NCBI GenBank assembly: GCA_014843695.1
Contig: CM026391.1
Location: 38,687,515-38,751,514, forward strand
DNA from: Archivesica marissinica
Taxonomy: Eukaryota; Mollusca; Bivalvia; Venerida; Vesicomyidae
Length of the DNA stretch: 64,000 nt
Direction: 5' to 3'
Shown here in pieces: positions 1 through 14,755 of this stretch (positions are counted from its first letter, which is position 1; each line of letters starts with the position of its first letter). The notes under the pieces were generated by a model. The model saw only the letters and a list, made by a program, of their open reading frames with translations. It made no database searches and was not told where the DNA came from. The position numbers and the translations under genes are program-made.

Positions 1-1232
1 AGACATTGGGACACACTCAGTATGCATCTGGTAATACTAGACATTGGGACACCCTCAGTATGCATCTTGTAATACTAGACATTGGGACACCCTCAGTATG
101 CATCTGGTAATACTAGACATTGGGACACACTCAGTAATGCATCAGGTAATACTAGACATTGGGACACACTCAGTAATGCATCTGGTAATACTAGACATTG
201 GGACACACTCAGTAATGCATCTGGTAATACTAGACATTGGGACACACTCAGTAATGCATCTGGTAATACTAGACATTGGGACACCCTCAGTATACATCTG
301 GTAATACTAGACATTGGGACACACTCAGTAATGCATCTGGTAATACTAGACATTGGGACACACTCAGCAAAGCATCTGGTAATACTAGACATTGGGACAC
401 CCTCAGTATGCATCTGGTAATACTAGACATTGGGACACCCTCAGTAATGCATCTGGTAATACTAGACATTGGGACACCCTCAGTAATGCATCTGGTAATA
501 CTAGACATTGGGACACCCTCAGTAATACATCTGGTAATACTAGACATTGGGACACACTCAGTAATGCATCTGGTAATACTAGACATTGTGACACACTCAG
601 TAATGCATCTGGTAATACTAGACATTGGGACACCCTCAGTAATGCATCTGGTAATACTAGACATTGGGACACCTCAGTAATGCATCTGGTAATACTAGAC
701 ATTGGGACACCCTCAGTAATGCATCTGGTAATACTAGACATTGGGACACACTCAGTAATGCATCTGGTAATACTAGACATTGGGACACCCTCAGTAATGC
801 ATCTGGTAATACTAGACATTGGGACACCCTCAGTAATGCATCTGGTAATACTAGACATTGGGACACACTCAGTAATGCATCTGGTAATACTAGACATTGG
901 GACACCCTCAGTAATGCATCTGGTAATACTAGACATTGGGACACCCTCAGTAATGCATCTGGTAATACTAGACATTGGGACACCCTCAGTAATGCATCTG
1001 GTAATACTAGACCTTGGGACACCCTCAGTAATGCATCTGGTAATACTAGACATTGGGACACCCTCAGTAATGCATCTGGTAATACTAGACATTGGGACAC
1101 CCTCAGTAATGCATCTGGTAATACTAGACATTGGGACACACTCAGTAATGCATCTGGTAATACTAGACATGGGACACACTCAGTAATGATCTGGTAATAC
1201 TAGATATTGGGACACCCTCAGTAATGCATCTG

Positions 1233-1606
1233 GTAATACTAGACTGGGACACACTCAGTAATGCATCTGGTAATACTAAACCTGGGACACCCTCAGTAAC
1301 CTGTATGGTAATACTAAACCTGGGACACACTCAGTAACCTGTCTGGTAATACTAAACCAGGGACAACCTCAGTAATCTGTCTGGTAATACTAGACCTGGG
1401 ACACACTCAGTAACCTGTCTAGTAATAATAAACCAGGGATACCCTCAGTAACCTGTCTGGTAATAATAAACCTGGGATACACTCAGTAACCTGTCTGGTA
1501 ATACTAAACCAGGGACACACTCAGTAAACTGTCTGGTAATACTAAACCAGGGACACACTCAGTAACCTGTCTGGTAATACTAAACCAGGGACACACTCAG
1601 TAATGC
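1233..1606. repeat. 38-bp diverged sub-block of the 39-bp array
   Basis: Here the unit is 38 bp, with AAACCTGGGACA in place of AGACATTGGGACA and AACCTGTCT in place of AATGCATCT. The one-base loss per unit destroys every long reading frame. The same block recurs near 3,840 and 6,012 and so marks a large higher-order repeat. Confidence 0.88.
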
Positions 1607-3839
1607 ATCTGGTAATACTAGACATTGGGACACCCTCAGTAATACATCTGGTAATACTAGACATTGGGACACCCTTGGTAATGCATCTGGTAATACTAGA
1701 CATTGGGACACCCTCGGTAATGCATCTGGTAATACTAGACATTGGGACACACACTCAGTAATGCATCTGGTAATACTAGACCTTGGGACACTCTCGGTAA
1801 TGTATCTGGTAATACTAGACCTAGGGACACCCTCAGTAAACTGTCTGGTAATACTAAACCTGGGACACCCTCAGTAATGCATCTGGTAATACTAGACATT
1901 GGGACAAACTCAGTAATGCATCTGGTAATACTAGACCTTGAGACACCCTCAGTAATGCATCTGGTAATACTAGACCTTGGGACAAACTCAGTAATGCATC
2001 TGGTAATACTAGACATTGGGACAAACTCAGTAATGCATCTGGTAATACTAGACCTTGGGACAAACTCAGTAATGCATCTGGTAATACTAGACATTGGGAC
2101 ACACTCAGTAATGCATCTGGTAATACTAGACCTTGAGACACCCTCAGTAATGCATCTGGTAATACTAGACCTTGGGACAAACTCAGTAATGCATCTGGTA
2201 ATACTAGACCTTGGGACACCCTCAGTAATGCATCTGGTAATACTAGACCTTAGGACAAAGTCAGTAATGCATCTGGTAATACTAGACATTGGGACACCCT
2301 CAGTAATGCATCTGGTAATACTAGACATTGGGACACCCTCAGTAATGCATCTGGTAATACTAGACATTGGGACACCTTCAGTAATGCATATGGTAATACT
2401 AGACATTGGGACACACTCAGTAATGCATCTGGTAATACTAGACCTTGGGACAAACTCAGTAATGCATCTGGTAATACTAGACATTGGGACACACTCAGTA
2501 ATGCATCTGGTAATACTAGACCTTGGGACAAACTCAGTAATGCATCTGGTAATACTAGACCTTGGGACACCCTCAGTAATGCATATGGTAATACTAGACC
2601 TTAGGACAAAGTCAGTAATGCATCTGGTAATACTAGACATTGGGACACCCTCAGTAATGCATCTGGTAATACTAGACATTGGGACACCCTCAGTAATGCA
2701 TCTGGTAATACTAGACATTGGGATACCTTCAGTAATGCATCTGGTAATACTAGACATTGTGACACCCTCAGTAATGCATCTAGTAATACTAGACATTGGG
2801 ACACCCTCAGTAATGCATCTGGTAACACAAGACATTGGGACACACTCAGTAATGCATCTGGTAATACTAGACATTGTGACACCCTCAGTAATGCATCTGG
2901 TAATACTAGACATTGTGACACCCTCAGTAATGCATCTGGTAATACTAGATATTGGGACACCCTCAGTAATGCATCTGGTAATACTAGACATTGGGACACC
3001 CTCAGTAATGCATCTGGTAATACTAGACCTTGGGACACCCTCGGTAATGCATCTGGTAATACTAGACATTGTGACACACTCAGTAATGCATCTGGTAATA
3101 CTAGACCTTGGGACACCCTCGGTAATGCATCTGGTAATACTAGACATTGGGACACACTCAGTAATGCATCTGGTAATACTAGACATTGGGACACCCTCAG
3201 TAATGCATCTGGTAATACTAGACCTTGGGACACCCTCGGTAATGCATCTGGTAATACTAGACATTGGGACACACACTCAGTAATGCATCTGGTAATACTA
3301 TACCTTGGGACACTCTCGGTAATGTATCTGGTAATACTAGACCTTGGGACACCCTCAGTAAACTGTCTGGTAATACTAAACCTGGGACACCCTCAGTAAT
3401 ACATCTGGTATTACTAGACATTGTGACACCCTCAGTAATGCATCTGGTAATACTAGATATTGGGACACCCTCAGTAATGCATCTGGTAATACTAGACATT
3501 GGGACACCCTCAGTAATGCATCTGGTAATACTAGACCTTGGGACACCCTCGGTAATGCATCTGGTAATACTAGACATTGTGACACACTCAGTAATGCATC
3601 TGGTAATACTAGACCTTGGGACACCCTCGGTAATGCATCTGGTAATACTAGACATTGGGACACACTCAGTAATGCATCTGGTAATACTAGACATTGGGAC
3701 ACCCTCAGTAATGCATCTGGTAATACTAGACCTTGGGACACCCTCGGTAATGCATCTGGTAATACTAGACATTGGGACACCCTCAGTAATGCATCTGGTA
3801 ATACTAGACATTGGGACACACTCAGTAATGCATCTGGTA

Positions 3840-4320
3840 ATACTAAACCTGGGACACCCTCAGTAACCTGTATGGTAATACTAAACCTGGGACACACTCA
3901 GTAACCTGTCTGGTAATACTACACCAGGGACAACCTCAGTAATCTGTCTGGTATTACTAGACCTGGGACACACTCAGTAACCTGTCTAGTAATAATAAAC
4001 CAGGGATACCCTCAGTAACCTGTCTGGTAATAATAAACCTGGGATACACTCAGTAACCTGTCTGGTAATACTAAACCAGGGACACACTCAGTAACCTGTC
4101 TGGTAATACTAAACCAGGGACACACTCAGTAACCTGTCTGGTAATACTAAACCAGGGACACACTCAGTCACCTGTCTGGTCATAACAAACCTGGGACACC
4201 CTCAGTCACCTGTCTGGTAATACTAAACCTGGGACACCCTCAGTAAACTGGCTGGTAATACTAAACCTGGGACACACTCAGTAACCTGTCTGGTAATACT
4301 AAACCTGGGACACCCTCAGT
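3840..4320. repeat. 38-bp diverged sub-block, second copy
   Basis: Second copy of the AAACCTGGG / AACCTGTCT block, in the same internal order as the first, including units reading AATAATAAACCAGGGATAC. It carries extra units with CAGTCACCTGTCT. The frame following it aligns with the first block at an offset of about 2.72 kb. Confidence 0.88.
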
Positions 4321-6011
4321 AATGCATCTGGTAATACTAGACATTGGGACACCCTCAGTAATACATCTGGTAATACTAGACATTGGGACACCCTTGGTAA
4401 TGCATCTGGTAATACTAGACATTGGGACACCCTCGGTAATGCATCTGGTAATACTAGACATTGGTACACACACTCAGTAATGCATCTGGTAATACTAGAC
4501 CTTGGGACACGCTCGGTAATGTATCTGGTAATACTAGACCTTGGGACACCCTCAGTAAACTGTCTGGTAATACTAAACCTGGGACACCCTCAGTAATGCA
4601 TCTGGTATTACTAGACATTGGGACACACTCAGTAATGCATCTTGTATTACTAGACATTGGGACACACTCAGTAATGCATCTTGTAATACTAGACATTGGG
4701 ACACCCTCGGTAATGCATCTGGTATTACTAGACATTGGGACACACTCAGTAATGCATCTGGTAATACTAGACCTTGAGACACCCTCAGTAATGCATCTGG
4801 TAATACTAGACATTGGGACACACTCAGTAATACATCTGGTAATACTAGACATTGTGACACACTCAGTAATACATCTGGTAATACTAGACATTGTGACACC
4901 CTCAGTAATGCATCTGGTAATACTAGACATTGTGACACACTCAGTAATACATATGGTAATACTAGATATTGTGACACACTCAGTAATGCATCTGGTAACA
5001 CTAGACATTGTGACACCCTCAGTAATGCATCTGGTAATACTAGACATTGGGATGCCCTCAGTAATGCATCTGGTAATACTAGACATTGTGACACCCTCAG
5101 TAATGCATCTGGTAATACTAGACATTGTGACACACTCAGTAATACATCTGGTAATACTAGGCATTGTGACACACTCAGTAATGCATCTGGTAATACTAGA
5201 CATTGTGACACACTCAGTAATGCATCTGGTAATACTAGACATTGTGACACCCTCAGTAATGCATCTGGTAATACTAGACATTGTGACACACTCAGTAATA
5301 CATATGGTAATACTAGATATTGTGACACACTCAGTAATGCATCTGGTAACACTAGACATTGTGACACCCTCAGTAATGCATCTGGTAATACTAGACATTG
5401 GGATGCCCTCAGTAATGCATCTGGTAATACTAGACATTGTGACACCCTCAGTAATGCATCTGGTAATACTAGATATTGGGACACCCTCAGTAATGCATCT
5501 GGTAATACTAGACATTGGGACACCCTCAGTAATGCATCTGGTAATACTAGACCTTGGGACACCCTCGGTAATGCATCTGGTAATACTAGACATTGTGACA
5601 CACTCAGTAATGCATCTGGTAATACTAGACCTTGGGACACCCTCGGTAATGCATCTGGTAATACTAGACATTGGGACACACTCAGTAATGCATCTGGTAA
5701 TACTAGACATTGGGACACCCTCAGCAATGCATCTGGTAATACTAGACCTTGGGACACCCTCGGTAATGCATCTGGTAATACTAGACATTGGGACACCCTC
5801 AGTAATGCATCTGGTAATACTAGACATTGGGACACCCTCAGTAATGCATCTGGTAATACTAGACATTGGGACACACTCAGTAATGCATCTGGTAATACTA
5901 GACATTGGGACACACTCAGTAATGCATCTGGTAATACTAGATATTGGGACACCCTCAGTAATGCATCTGGTAATACTAGACATTGGGACACACTCAGTAA
6001 TGCATCTGGTA

Positions 6012-6491
6012 ATACTAAACCTGGGACACCCTCAGTAACCTGTATGGTAATACTAAACCTGGGACACACTCAGTAACCTGTCTGGTAATACTAAACCAGG
6101 GACAACCTCAGTAATCTGTCTGGTAATACTAGACCTGGGACACACTCAGTAACCTGTCTAGTAATAATAAACCAGGGATACCCTCAGTAACCTGTCTGGT
6201 AATAATAAACCTGGGATACACTCAGTAACCTGTCTGGTAATACTAAACCAGGGACACACTCAGTAAACTGTCTGGTAATACTAAACCAGGGACACACTCA
6301 GTAACCTGTCTGGTAATACTAAACCAGGGACACACTCAGTCACCTGTCTGGTCATACTAAACCTGGGACACCCTCAGTCACCTGTCTGGTAATACTAAAC
6401 CTGGGACACCCTCAGTAAACTGTCTGGTAATACTAAACCTGGGACACACTCAGTAACCTGTCTGGTAATACTAAACCTGGGACACCCTCAG
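6012..6491. repeat. 38-bp diverged sub-block, third copy
   Basis: Third copy of the AAACCTGGG block. It is offset about 2.17 kb from the second, and the CAGTCACCTGTCT units are again present. The three copies show that multi-kilobase segments were duplicated within the array. Confidence 0.88.
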
Positions 6492-6894
6492 TAATGCATC
6501 TGGTAATACTAGACATTGGGACACCCTCAGTAATACATCTGGTAATACTAGACATTGGGACACCCTTGGTAATGCATCTGGTAATACTAGACATTGGGAC
6601 ACCCTCGGTAATGCATCTGGTAATACTAGACATTGGGACACACACTCAGTAATGCATCTGGTAATACTAGACCTTGGGACACTCTCGGTAATGTATCTGG
6701 TAATACTAGACCTTGGGACACCCTCAGTAAACTGTCTGGTAATACTAAACCTGGGACACCCTCAGTAATGCATCTGGTATTACTAGACATTGGGACACAC
6801 TCAGTAATGCATCTTGTATTACTAGACATTGGGACACACTCAGTAATGCATCTTGTAATACTAGACATTGGGACACACTCAGTAATGCATCTGG

Positions 6895-7430
6895 TAATAT
6901 TAGACCTGATACACCCTCAGTAATGCATCTGGTAATACTATACCTGATACACCCTCAGTAATGCATCTGGTAATACTATACCTGATACACCCTCAGTAAT
7001 GCATCTGGTAATACTATACCTGATACACCCTCAGTAATGCATCTGGTAATACTAGACCTTACACCCTCAGTAATGCATCTGGTAATACTATACCTGATAC
7101 ACGCTCAGTAATGCATCTGGTAATACTATACCTGATACACCCTCAGTAATGCATCTGGTAATACTAGACCTGATACACCCTCAGTAATGCATCTGGTAAT
7201 ACTATACCTGATACACCCTCAGTAATGCATCTGGTAATACTAGACCTGATACACCCTCAGTAATGCATCTGGTAATACTAGACCTGATACACCCTCAGTA
7301 ATGCATCTGGTAATACTAGACCTGATACACCCTCAGTAATGCATCTGGTAATACTAGACCTGATACACCCTCAGTAATGCATCTGGTAATACTAGACCTG
7401 ATACACCCTCAGTAATGCATCTGGTAATAC
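6895..7430. repeat. 38-bp CTGATACACC sub-block
   Basis: Locally homogenised units of 38 bp with ACCTGATACACCCTCAG replacing ACATTGGGACACCCTCAG. About 14 copies are tandem here and only isolated copies occur elsewhere, for example near 7,590, 9,920 and 15,500. No long frame crosses this stretch. Confidence 0.85.
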
Positions 7431-8939
7431 TAGACCTTGGGACAAACTCAGTCATCTGGTAATATTAGACATTGGGACACACTCAGTAATGCATCTGGTA
7501 ATACTAGACATTGGGACACACTCAGTAATGCATCTGGTAATACTAGACATTGGGACACCCTCAGTATGCATCTGGTAATACTAGACCTGATACACCCTCA
7601 GTAATGCATCTGGTAATACTAGACCTTGGGACAAACTCAGTCATCTGGTAATACTAGACATTGGGACACACTCAGTAATGCATCTGGTAATACTAGACAT
7701 TGGGACACACTCAGTAATGCATCTGGTAATACTAGACATTGTGACACACTCAGTAATACATCTGGTATTACTAGACATTGTGACACTCTCAGTAATACAT
7801 CTGGTATTACTAGACATTGTGACACTCTCAGTAATACATCTGGTATTACTAGACATTGTGACACACTCAGTAATACATCTGGTAATACTAGACATTGGGA
7901 CACCCTCAGTAATGCATCTGGTAACACTAGACATTGGGACACACTCAGTAATACATCTGGTAATACTAGACATTGTGACACCCTCAGTAATGCATCTGGT
8001 ATTACTAGGCATTGTGACACTCTCAGTAATACATCTGGTAATACTAGACATTGTGACACACTCAGTAATGCATCTGGTATTACTAGACATTGTGACACAC
8101 TCATTAATACATCTGGTAATACTAGACATTGTGACACACTCAGTAATACATCTGGTATTACTAGACCTTGAGACACTCTCAGTAATACATCTGGTAATAC
8201 TAGACATTGTGACACCCTCAGTAATACAACTGGTATTACTAGACATTGTGACACTCTCAGTAATACATCTGGTAATACTAGACATTGTGACACACTCAGT
8301 AATGCATCTGGTAATACTAGACATTGGGACACACTCAGTAATGCATCTGGTAATACTAGACATTGTGACACCCTCAGTAATGCATCTGGTAATGCTAGAC
8401 ATTGTGACACCCTCAGTAATGCATCTGGTAATACTAGACATTGGGACACCCTCAGTAATGCATCTGGTAATACTAGACCTTGGGACACCCTCGGTAATGC
8501 ATCTGGTAATACTAGACATTGTGACACACTCAGTAATGCATCTGGTAATACTAGACCTTGGGACACCCTCGGTAATGCATCTGGTAATACTAGACATTGG
8601 GACACCCTCAGTAATGCATCTGGTAATACTAGACATTGGGACACCCTCAGTAATGCATCTGGTAATACTAGACATTGGGACACCCTCAGTAATGCATCTG
8701 TATTACTAGACCTTGGGACACCCTTGGTAATGCATCTGGTATTACTAGACCTTGGGACACCCTCGGTAATGCATCTGGTATATAGACCTTGGGACATCCT
8801 CAGTAATGCATCTTGTAATACTAGACATTGGGACACCCTCAGTAATGCATCTGGTATTACTAGACCTTGGGACACCCTCGGTAATGCATCTGGTAATACT
8901 AGACATTGGGATACCCTCAGTAATGCATCTTGTAATACT

Positions 8940-10383
8940 AGGCATTGGGACACCCTCAGTAATGCATCTGATGTATTACTAGAACTTGGGACACCCTTGG
9001 TAATGCATCTGATAATACTGGGCCTTGGGACACCCTCAGTAATGCATCTGGTATTACTAGACCTTGGGACACCCTCGGTAATGCAGCTGGTAATAATAGA
9101 CCTTGGGACACCGTCGGTAATACATCTTGTAATACTAGACATTGGGACACCCTCAGTAATGCATCTGGTATTACTAGACCTTGGGACACCCTCAGTAATG
9201 CATCTGTTATTACTAGACCTTGGGACACCCTCAGTAATGAATCTGGTATTACTAGACATTGTGAAACACTCAGTAATGAATCTTGTAATACTAGACATTG
9301 GGACACCCTCAGTAATGCATCTGGTATTACTAGACCTTGGGACACCCTCAGTAATGCATCTGGTATTACTAGACCTTGGGACACCCTCAGTAATGAATCT
9401 GGTATTACTAGACATTGGGACACCCTCAGTAATACATCTGGTAATACTATACCTTGGGACACCCTCGGTAATGCATCTGGTATTACTAGACATTGGGACA
9501 CCCTCAGTAATACATCTGGTAATACTAGACATTGGGACACACTCAGTAATGCATCGGGTAATACTAGACATTGGGACACCCTCAGTAATACATCTGGTAA
9601 TACTAGACATTGGGACACACTCAGTAATGCATCTTGTAATACTAGACATTGGGACACCCTCAGTAATGCATCTTGTAATACTAGACATTGGAACACACTC
9701 AGTAATGCATCTGGTAATACTAGACCTTGGGACACCCTCAGTAATGCATCTGGTATTACTAGACATTGGGACACCCTCAGTAATGCATCTTGTAATACTA
9801 GACATTGGGACACCCTCAGTAATGAATCTTGTAATACTAGACATTGGGACACACTCAGTAATGCATCTGGTAATACTAGACTTTGGGACACACTCGGTAA
9901 TGCATCTTGTAATACTAGACCTGATACACCCTCAGTAATGCATCTGGTAATACTAGACCTTGGGACAAACTCAGTCATCTGGTAATACTAGACATTGGGA
10001 CACACTCAGTAATACATCTGGTAATACTAGACATTGGGACACCCTCAGTAATACATCTGGTAATACTAGACATTGGGACACACTCTGTAATGCATCTGGT
10101 AATACTAGACATTGGGACACACTCAGTAATGCATCTGGTAATACTAGACATTGGGACACCCTCAGTATGCATCTGGTAATACTAGACCTTGGGATACCCT
10201 CAGTAATGCATCTTGTAATACTAGACATTGGGACACCCTCGGTAATGCATCTGGTAATACTAGACCTTGGGACACCCTCAGTAATGCATCTGGTAATACT
10301 AGACATTGGGACACCCTCAGTAATGCATCTGGTAATACTAGACCTTGGGACACCCTCAGTAATGCATCTGGTAATACTAGACC
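8940..10383. repeat. Higher-order duplicated block, copy 1 (partner 14,756-15,964)
   Basis: The variant string here is repeated near-identically 5.58 kb downstream. It includes the rare units CTCAGTCATCTGG (9,970), CACTCTGTAATG (10,082) and CCTTGGGCACCC (10,382). The left part is offset about 5,815 bp and the right part 5,581 bp, so the downstream copy lacks about 234 bp, which is exactly six units. Confidence 0.8.
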
Positions 10384-10666
10384 TTGGGCACCCTCAGTAA
10401 TGCATCTGGTAATACTAGACATTGGGACACCCTCAGTAATGAATCTTGTAATACTATACATTGGGACACCCTCAGTAATGCATCTTGTAATACTAGACAT
10501 TGGGACACCCTTAGTAATGAATCTTGTAATACTATACATTGGGACACCCTCAGTAATGAATCTTGTAATACTATACATTGGGACACCCTCAGTAATGCAT
10601 CTTGTAATACTAGACATTGGGACACCCTCAGTAATGCATCTGGTAATACTAGACATTGGGACACCC

Positions 10667-12220
10667 TCAGTAATGCATCTGTATTACTAGACCTTGGGAC
10701 ACCCTTGGTAATGCATCTGGTATTACTAGACCTTGGGACACCCTCGGTAATGCATCTGGTATTAATAGACCTTGGGACATCCTCAGTAATGCATCTTGTA
10801 ATACTAGACATTGGGACACCCTCAGTAATGCATCTGGTATTACTAGACCTTGGGACACCCTCGGTAATGCATCTGGTAATACTAGACATTGGGATACCCT
10901 CAGTAATGCATCTTGTAATACTAGACATTGGGACACCCTCAGTAATGCATCTGATGTATTACTAGAACTTGGGACACCCTCGGTAATGCATCTGATAATA
11001 CTGGGCCTTGGGACACCCTCAGTAATGCATCTGGTATTACTAGACCTTGGGACACCCTCGGTAATGCAGCTGGTAATAATAGACCTTGGGACACCCTCAG
11101 TAATGCATCTGGTAATACTAGACCTTGGGACACCCTCAGTAATGCATCTGGTATTACTAGACCTTGGGACACCCTCAGTAATGCATCTGTTATTACTAGA
11201 CCTTGGGACACCCTCAGTAATGAATCTGGTATTACTAGACATTGTGACACACTCAGTAATGAATCTTGTAATACTAGACATTGGGACACACTCAGTAATG
11301 CATCTGGTATTACTAGACATTGGGACACCCTCAGTAATGAATCTGGTATTACTAGACCTTGGGACACCCTCAGTAATGAATCTGGTATTACTAGACATTG
11401 TGACACACTCAGTAATGAATCTTGTAATACTAGACATTGGGACACCCTCAGTAATGCATCTGGTATTACTAGACCTTGGGACACCCTCAGTAATGCATCT
11501 GGTATTACTAGACCTTGGGACACCCTCAGTAATGAATCTGGTATTACTAGATATTGGGACACCCTCAGTAATACATCTGGTAATACTATACCTTGGGACA
11601 CCCTCGGTAATGCATCTGGTATTACTAGACATTGGGACACCCTCAGTAATACATCTGGTAATACTAGACATTGGGACACACTCAGTAATGCATCGGGTAA
11701 TACTAGACATTGGGACACCCTCAGTAATACATCTGGTAATACTAGACATTGGGACACACTCAGTAATGCATCTTGTAATACTAGACATTGGGACACCCTC
11801 AGTAATGCATCTTGTAATACTAGACATTGGAACACACTCAGTAATGCATCTGGTAATACTAGACCTTGGGACACCCTCAGTAATGCATCTGGTATTACTA
11901 GACATTGGGACACCCTCAGTAATGCATCTGATGTATTACTAGAACTTGGGACACCCTCGGTAATGCATCTGATAATACTGGGCCTTGGGACACCCTCAGT
12001 AATGCATCTGGTATTACTAGACCTTGGGACACCCTCGGTAATGCAGCTGGTAATAATAGACATTGGGACACCGTCGGTAATGCATCTTGTAATACTAGAC
12101 ATTGGGACACCCTCAGTAATGCATCTGGTATTACTAGACCTTGGGACACCCTCAGTAATGCATCTGTTATTACTAGACCTTGGGACACCCTCAGTAATGA
12201 ATCTGGTATTACTAGACATT
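10667..12220. repeat. 1,758-bp higher-order repeat, copy 1
   Basis: This segment matches 12,425-13,978 almost base for base at an offset of 1,758 bp (45 units plus 3 bp). Marker variants include GATGTATTACTAGAACTTGGG, CTGATAATACTGGGCC and AATGCAGCTGG. Only a few substitutions were noticed, such as AATGAATCT to AATGATTCT at about 13,020, so the duplication looks recent. Confidence 0.82.
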
Positions 12221-12424
12221 GGGACACCCTCAGTAATGAATCTTGTAATACTATACATTGGGACACCCTCAGTAATGCATCTTGTAATACTAGACATTGG
12301 GACACCCTTATTAATGAATCTTGTAATACTATACATTGGGACACCCTCAGTAATGAATCTTGTAATACTATACATTGGGACACCCTCAGTAATGCATCTG
12401 GTAATACTAGACATTGGGACACCC

Positions 12425-13978
12425 TCAGTAATGCATCTGTATTACTAGACCTTGGGACACCCTTGGTAATGCATCTGGTATTACTAGACCTTGGGACACC
12501 CTCGGTAATGCATCTGGTATTAATAGACCTTGGGACATCCTCAGTAATGCATCTTGTAATACTAGACATTGGGACACCCTCAGTAATGCATCTGGTATTA
12601 CTAGACCTTGGGACACCCTCGGTAATGCATCTGGTAATACTAGACATTGGGATACCCTCAGTAATGCATCTTGTAATACTAGACATTGGGACACCCTCAG
12701 TAATGCATCTGATGTATTACTAGAACTTGGGACACCCTCGGTAATGCATCTGATAATACTGGGCCTTGGGACACCCTCAGTAATGCATCTGGTATTACTA
12801 GACCTTGGGACACCCTCGGTAATGCAGCTGGTAATAATAGACCTTGGGACACCCTCAGTAATGCATCTGGTAATACTAGACCTTGGGACACCCTCAGTAA
12901 TGCATCTGGTATTACTAGACCTTGGGACACCCTCAGTAATGCATCTGTTATTACTAGATCTTGGGACACCCTCAGTAATGAATCTGGTATTACTAGACAT
13001 TGTGACACACTCAGTAATGATTCTTGTAATACTAGACATTGGGACACACTCAGTAATGCATCTGGTATTACTAGACATTGGGACACCCTCAGTAATGAAT
13101 CTGGTATTACTAGACCTTGGGACACCCTCAGTAATGAATCTGGTATTACTAGACATTGTGACACACTCAGTAATGAATCTTGTAATACTAGACATTGGGA
13201 CACCCTCAGTAATGCATCTGGTATTACTAGACCTTGGGACACCCTCAGTAATGCATCTGGTATTACTAGACCTTGGGACACCCTCAGTAATGAATCTGGT
13301 ATTACTAGATATTGGGACACCCTCAGTAATACATCTGGTAATACTATACCTTGGGACACCCTCGGTAATGCATCTGGTATTACTAGACATTGGGACACCC
13401 TCAGTAATACATCTGGTAATACTAGACATTGGGACACACTCAGTAATGCATCGGGTAATACTAGACATTGGGACACCCTCAGTAATACATCTGGTAATAC
13501 TAGACATTGGGACACACTCAGTAATGCATCTTGTAATACTAGACATTGGGACACCCTCAGTAATGCATCTTGTAATACTAGACATTGGAACACACTCAGT
13601 AATGCATCTGGTAATACTAGACCTTGGGACACCCTCAGTAATGCATCTGGTATTACTAGACATTGGGACACCCTCAGTAATGCATCTGATGTATTACTAG
13701 AACTTGGGACACCCTCGGTAATGCATCTGATAATACTGGGCCTTGGGACACCCTCAGTAATGCATCTGGTATTACTAGACCTTGGGACACCCTCGGTAAT
13801 GCAGCTGGTAATAATAGACCTTGGGACACCGTCGGTAATGCATCTTGTAATACTAGACATTGGGACACCCTCAGTAATGCATCTGGTATTACTAGACCTT
13901 GGGACACCCTCAGTAATGCATCTGTTATTACTAGACCTTGGGACACCCTCAGTAATGAATCTGGTATTACTAGACATT
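12425..13978. repeat. 1,758-bp higher-order repeat, copy 2
   Basis: Second copy of the block at 10,667-12,220. A third partial copy starts near 13,680 with the GATGTATTACTAGAACTTGG marker. Confidence 0.82.
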
Positions 13979-14755
13979 GTGACACACTCAGTAATGAATC
14001 TTGTAATACTAGACATTGGGACACACTCAGTAATGCATCTGGTATTACTAGACATTGGGACACCCTCGGTAATGCATCTGGTAATACTAGACCTTGGGAC
14101 ACCCTCAGTAATGCATCTGGTAATACTAGACCTTGGGACACCCTCAGTAATGCATCTGGTAATACTAGACCTTGGGACACCCTCAGTAATGCATCTGGTA
14201 ATACTAGACCTTGGGCACCCTCAGTAATGCATCTGGTAATACTAGACATTGGGACACCCTCAGTAATGAATCTTGTAATACTATACATTGGGACACCCTC
14301 AGTAATGCATCTTGTAATACTAGACATTGGGACACCCTTAGTAATGAATCTTGTAATACTATACATTGGGACACCCTCAGTAATGAATCTTGTAATACTA
14401 TACATTGGGACACCCTCAGTAATGCATCTTGTAATACTAGACATTGGGACACCCTCAGTAATGCATCTGGTAATACTAGACATTGGGACACCCTCAGTAA
14501 TGCATCTGTATTACTAGACCTTGGGACACCCTTGGTAATGCATCTGGTATTACTAGACCTTGGGACACCCTCGGTAATGCATCTGGTATTGTATTAATAG
14601 ACCTTGGGACATCCTCAGTAATGCATCTTGTAATACTAGACATTGGGACACCCTCAGTAATGCATCTGGTATTACTAGACCTTGGGACACCCTCGGTAAT
14701 GCATCTGGTAATACTAGACATTGGGATACCCTCAGTAATGCATCTTGTAATACTA

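Noticed and set aside
1735..6069. Long frames (about 500 codons) on both strands in the 39-bp array
   Set aside because: Same repeat arithmetic; no unique domain, start context or splice support.
7637..9844. 735-codon minus-strand frame
   Set aside because: Entirely tandem repeat; two repeat frames are joined by unit-length changes.
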